From: Vitellaria paradoxa
Taxonomy: Eukaryota; Streptophyta; Magnoliopsida; Ericales; Sapotaceae
Assembly: GCA_019916065.1 (NCBI GenBank)
Contig: CM034233.1
Coordinates: 15,665,009 to 15,729,008 of the forward strand
Length of the DNA: 64,000 nt
Direction of reading: 5' to 3'
Shown here: in pieces, positions 63,601 to 64,000 of the stretch
Layout: each line of letters opens with the position of its first letter
Numbering within the stretch: position 1 is the stretch's first letter
The notes under the pieces: generated by a model
Databases searched by the model: none
What the model was told of the DNA's origin: nothing
What the model saw: the letters and a program-made list of their open reading frames with translations, nothing else
Program-made: the position numbers and the translations under genes

Positions 63601-64000
63601 TTTCAAATCTTGACGAAGTTCTGCTGTCATTTGCATGAATATGGCTCTCTTCTGGCACATGTCAAGAGCAGCAAGCTCTGGTAAGGACAACTCATGGTCG
63701 GGGGGGAAATTTGCAGGCCGTCTGAAGAAAGAACACGTTGCCTGCAAAACACCATTACAATTTTGCAGCGGCATCATCAGTTCTAATATCAACAAAGAGT
63801 TCCATTATTAAAATGAGAAGAAAAGAAGCACTTGCCTCTAGTCTCGCAAGATCATGAGGATCCAAATTACATCCGGTAAGGACGTGAAGAACAATAGAGG
63901 GCTTGGCAGATAGTGGGAACTCTCCAGGAGAAGCATCGCCAAAGCAATGTCGTTGTTGTCGTAGAAATGTTGGTACGCCAGAGGTGACAAGAGCAACAAT
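60698..64000 (-). CDS. RCC1-repeat family protein, 3' part (5 visible exons, at least 515 aa)
   Basis: Minus-strand exons: 64000-63836 (5' part off the window), 63741-63392, 63284-62883, 62658-62271 and 60940-60698, which join in phase to 516 codons ending in TAA. The N-terminal visible part has an F-box-like/conserved plant region (DPHDLARLE, ELAALDMCQKRA, GGSWKLVLRFLL). Then come seven-bladed-propeller RCC1 repeats, seen as YSFGSNSSGQLGHG, YAFGNDSFGEVDFG, YTFSWGNERKLGHK, YSVGCGLGGKLGHG, CTWGWGRYGCLGHG, YSFGCGESSSLGHN and YAFGAGDKGQLGVG. The first visible intron has a GC donor (GAG/GCAAGT); the others are GT/AG. The last intron is 1330 nt. RCC1-type propellers bind chromatin, GTPases or, in UVR8, sense UV-B; this member's role is unknown to me. 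No breaks: a likely working gene. Confidence 0.93.
60941..62270 (-). other. Last intron of the RCC1 gene
   Basis: 1330 nt between CAG/GTATCG at 62271/62270 and TATCTTCAG at 60941. Contains a TA run (61335-61354) and a short internal duplication of GATTGACTAATTTATAGGAT (near 62042 and 62140). No inserted gene seen. Confidence 0.75.

Overview
This is a piece of a plant nuclear genome, most likely a eudicot. It is very AT-rich and intron-containing, with plant gene families and long terminal repeat (LTR), MULE, SINE, LINE and MITE-like transposons. I cannot name the species. All coordinates, splice sites and counts below were read by eye.

Layout. 1-2500: the 5' half of a minus-strand Ty1/copia retrotransposon that runs off the left edge with an unbroken reading frame. 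2501-9125 and about 11145-28255: two copies (A and B) of a segmental duplication carrying a three-exon gene of the 3-ketoacyl-CoA reductase (KCR) type. Copy A is cut by the copia element at codon 118. Copy B keeps an open 317-codon frame, but its first intron has swollen to 12.6 kb through a SINE and a 10.1-kb Mutator-like element (MULE). 28261-40739: a complete Ty3/gypsy Tat-type element with 903-bp LTRs that look identical, 5-bp target duplications, a pol frame broken twice, a 113-bp tandem repeat and a spliced four-exon antisense gene. 40788-40958: an orphan exon of a cysteinyl-tRNA synthetase. 43749-46611: two further KCR paralogues, both broken. 50414-51154: an intact membrane-anchored methyltransferase-like gene on the minus strand. 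53061-53888: a dead RTE-type LINE fragment. 60698-64000: the last five visible exons of an RCC1-repeat gene on the minus strand. The rest is AT-rich intergenic DNA with short inverted-repeat elements and microsatellites.

The most unusual object is the MULE at 12528-22640. It sits between perfect 9-bp duplications, and copy A preserves the empty site. It carries two convergent genes, like the mudrA/mudrB layout of MuDR: a spliced, apparently complete transposase (minus strand) and a spliced Ulp1-like cysteine protease gene (plus strand) broken by one stop codon. The interior from about 12.9 to 21.9 kb is saturated with an octamer, GGTACTGT/ACAGTACC. I count close to 100 exact copies, where less than one is expected by chance. 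It occurs in introns of both genes, in tandem arrays, as hairpins, as 16-bp palindromes, and in frame in protein linkers (as Thr-Val-Pro or Gly-Thr-Val), but not in the catalytic domains or at the outer ends of the element.

History inferred from nesting: the KCR duplication came first. The SINE, a short MITE-like element and the MULE then entered copy B, and the copia entered copy A. The Tat element is probably among the youngest insertions because its LTRs have not visibly diverged.
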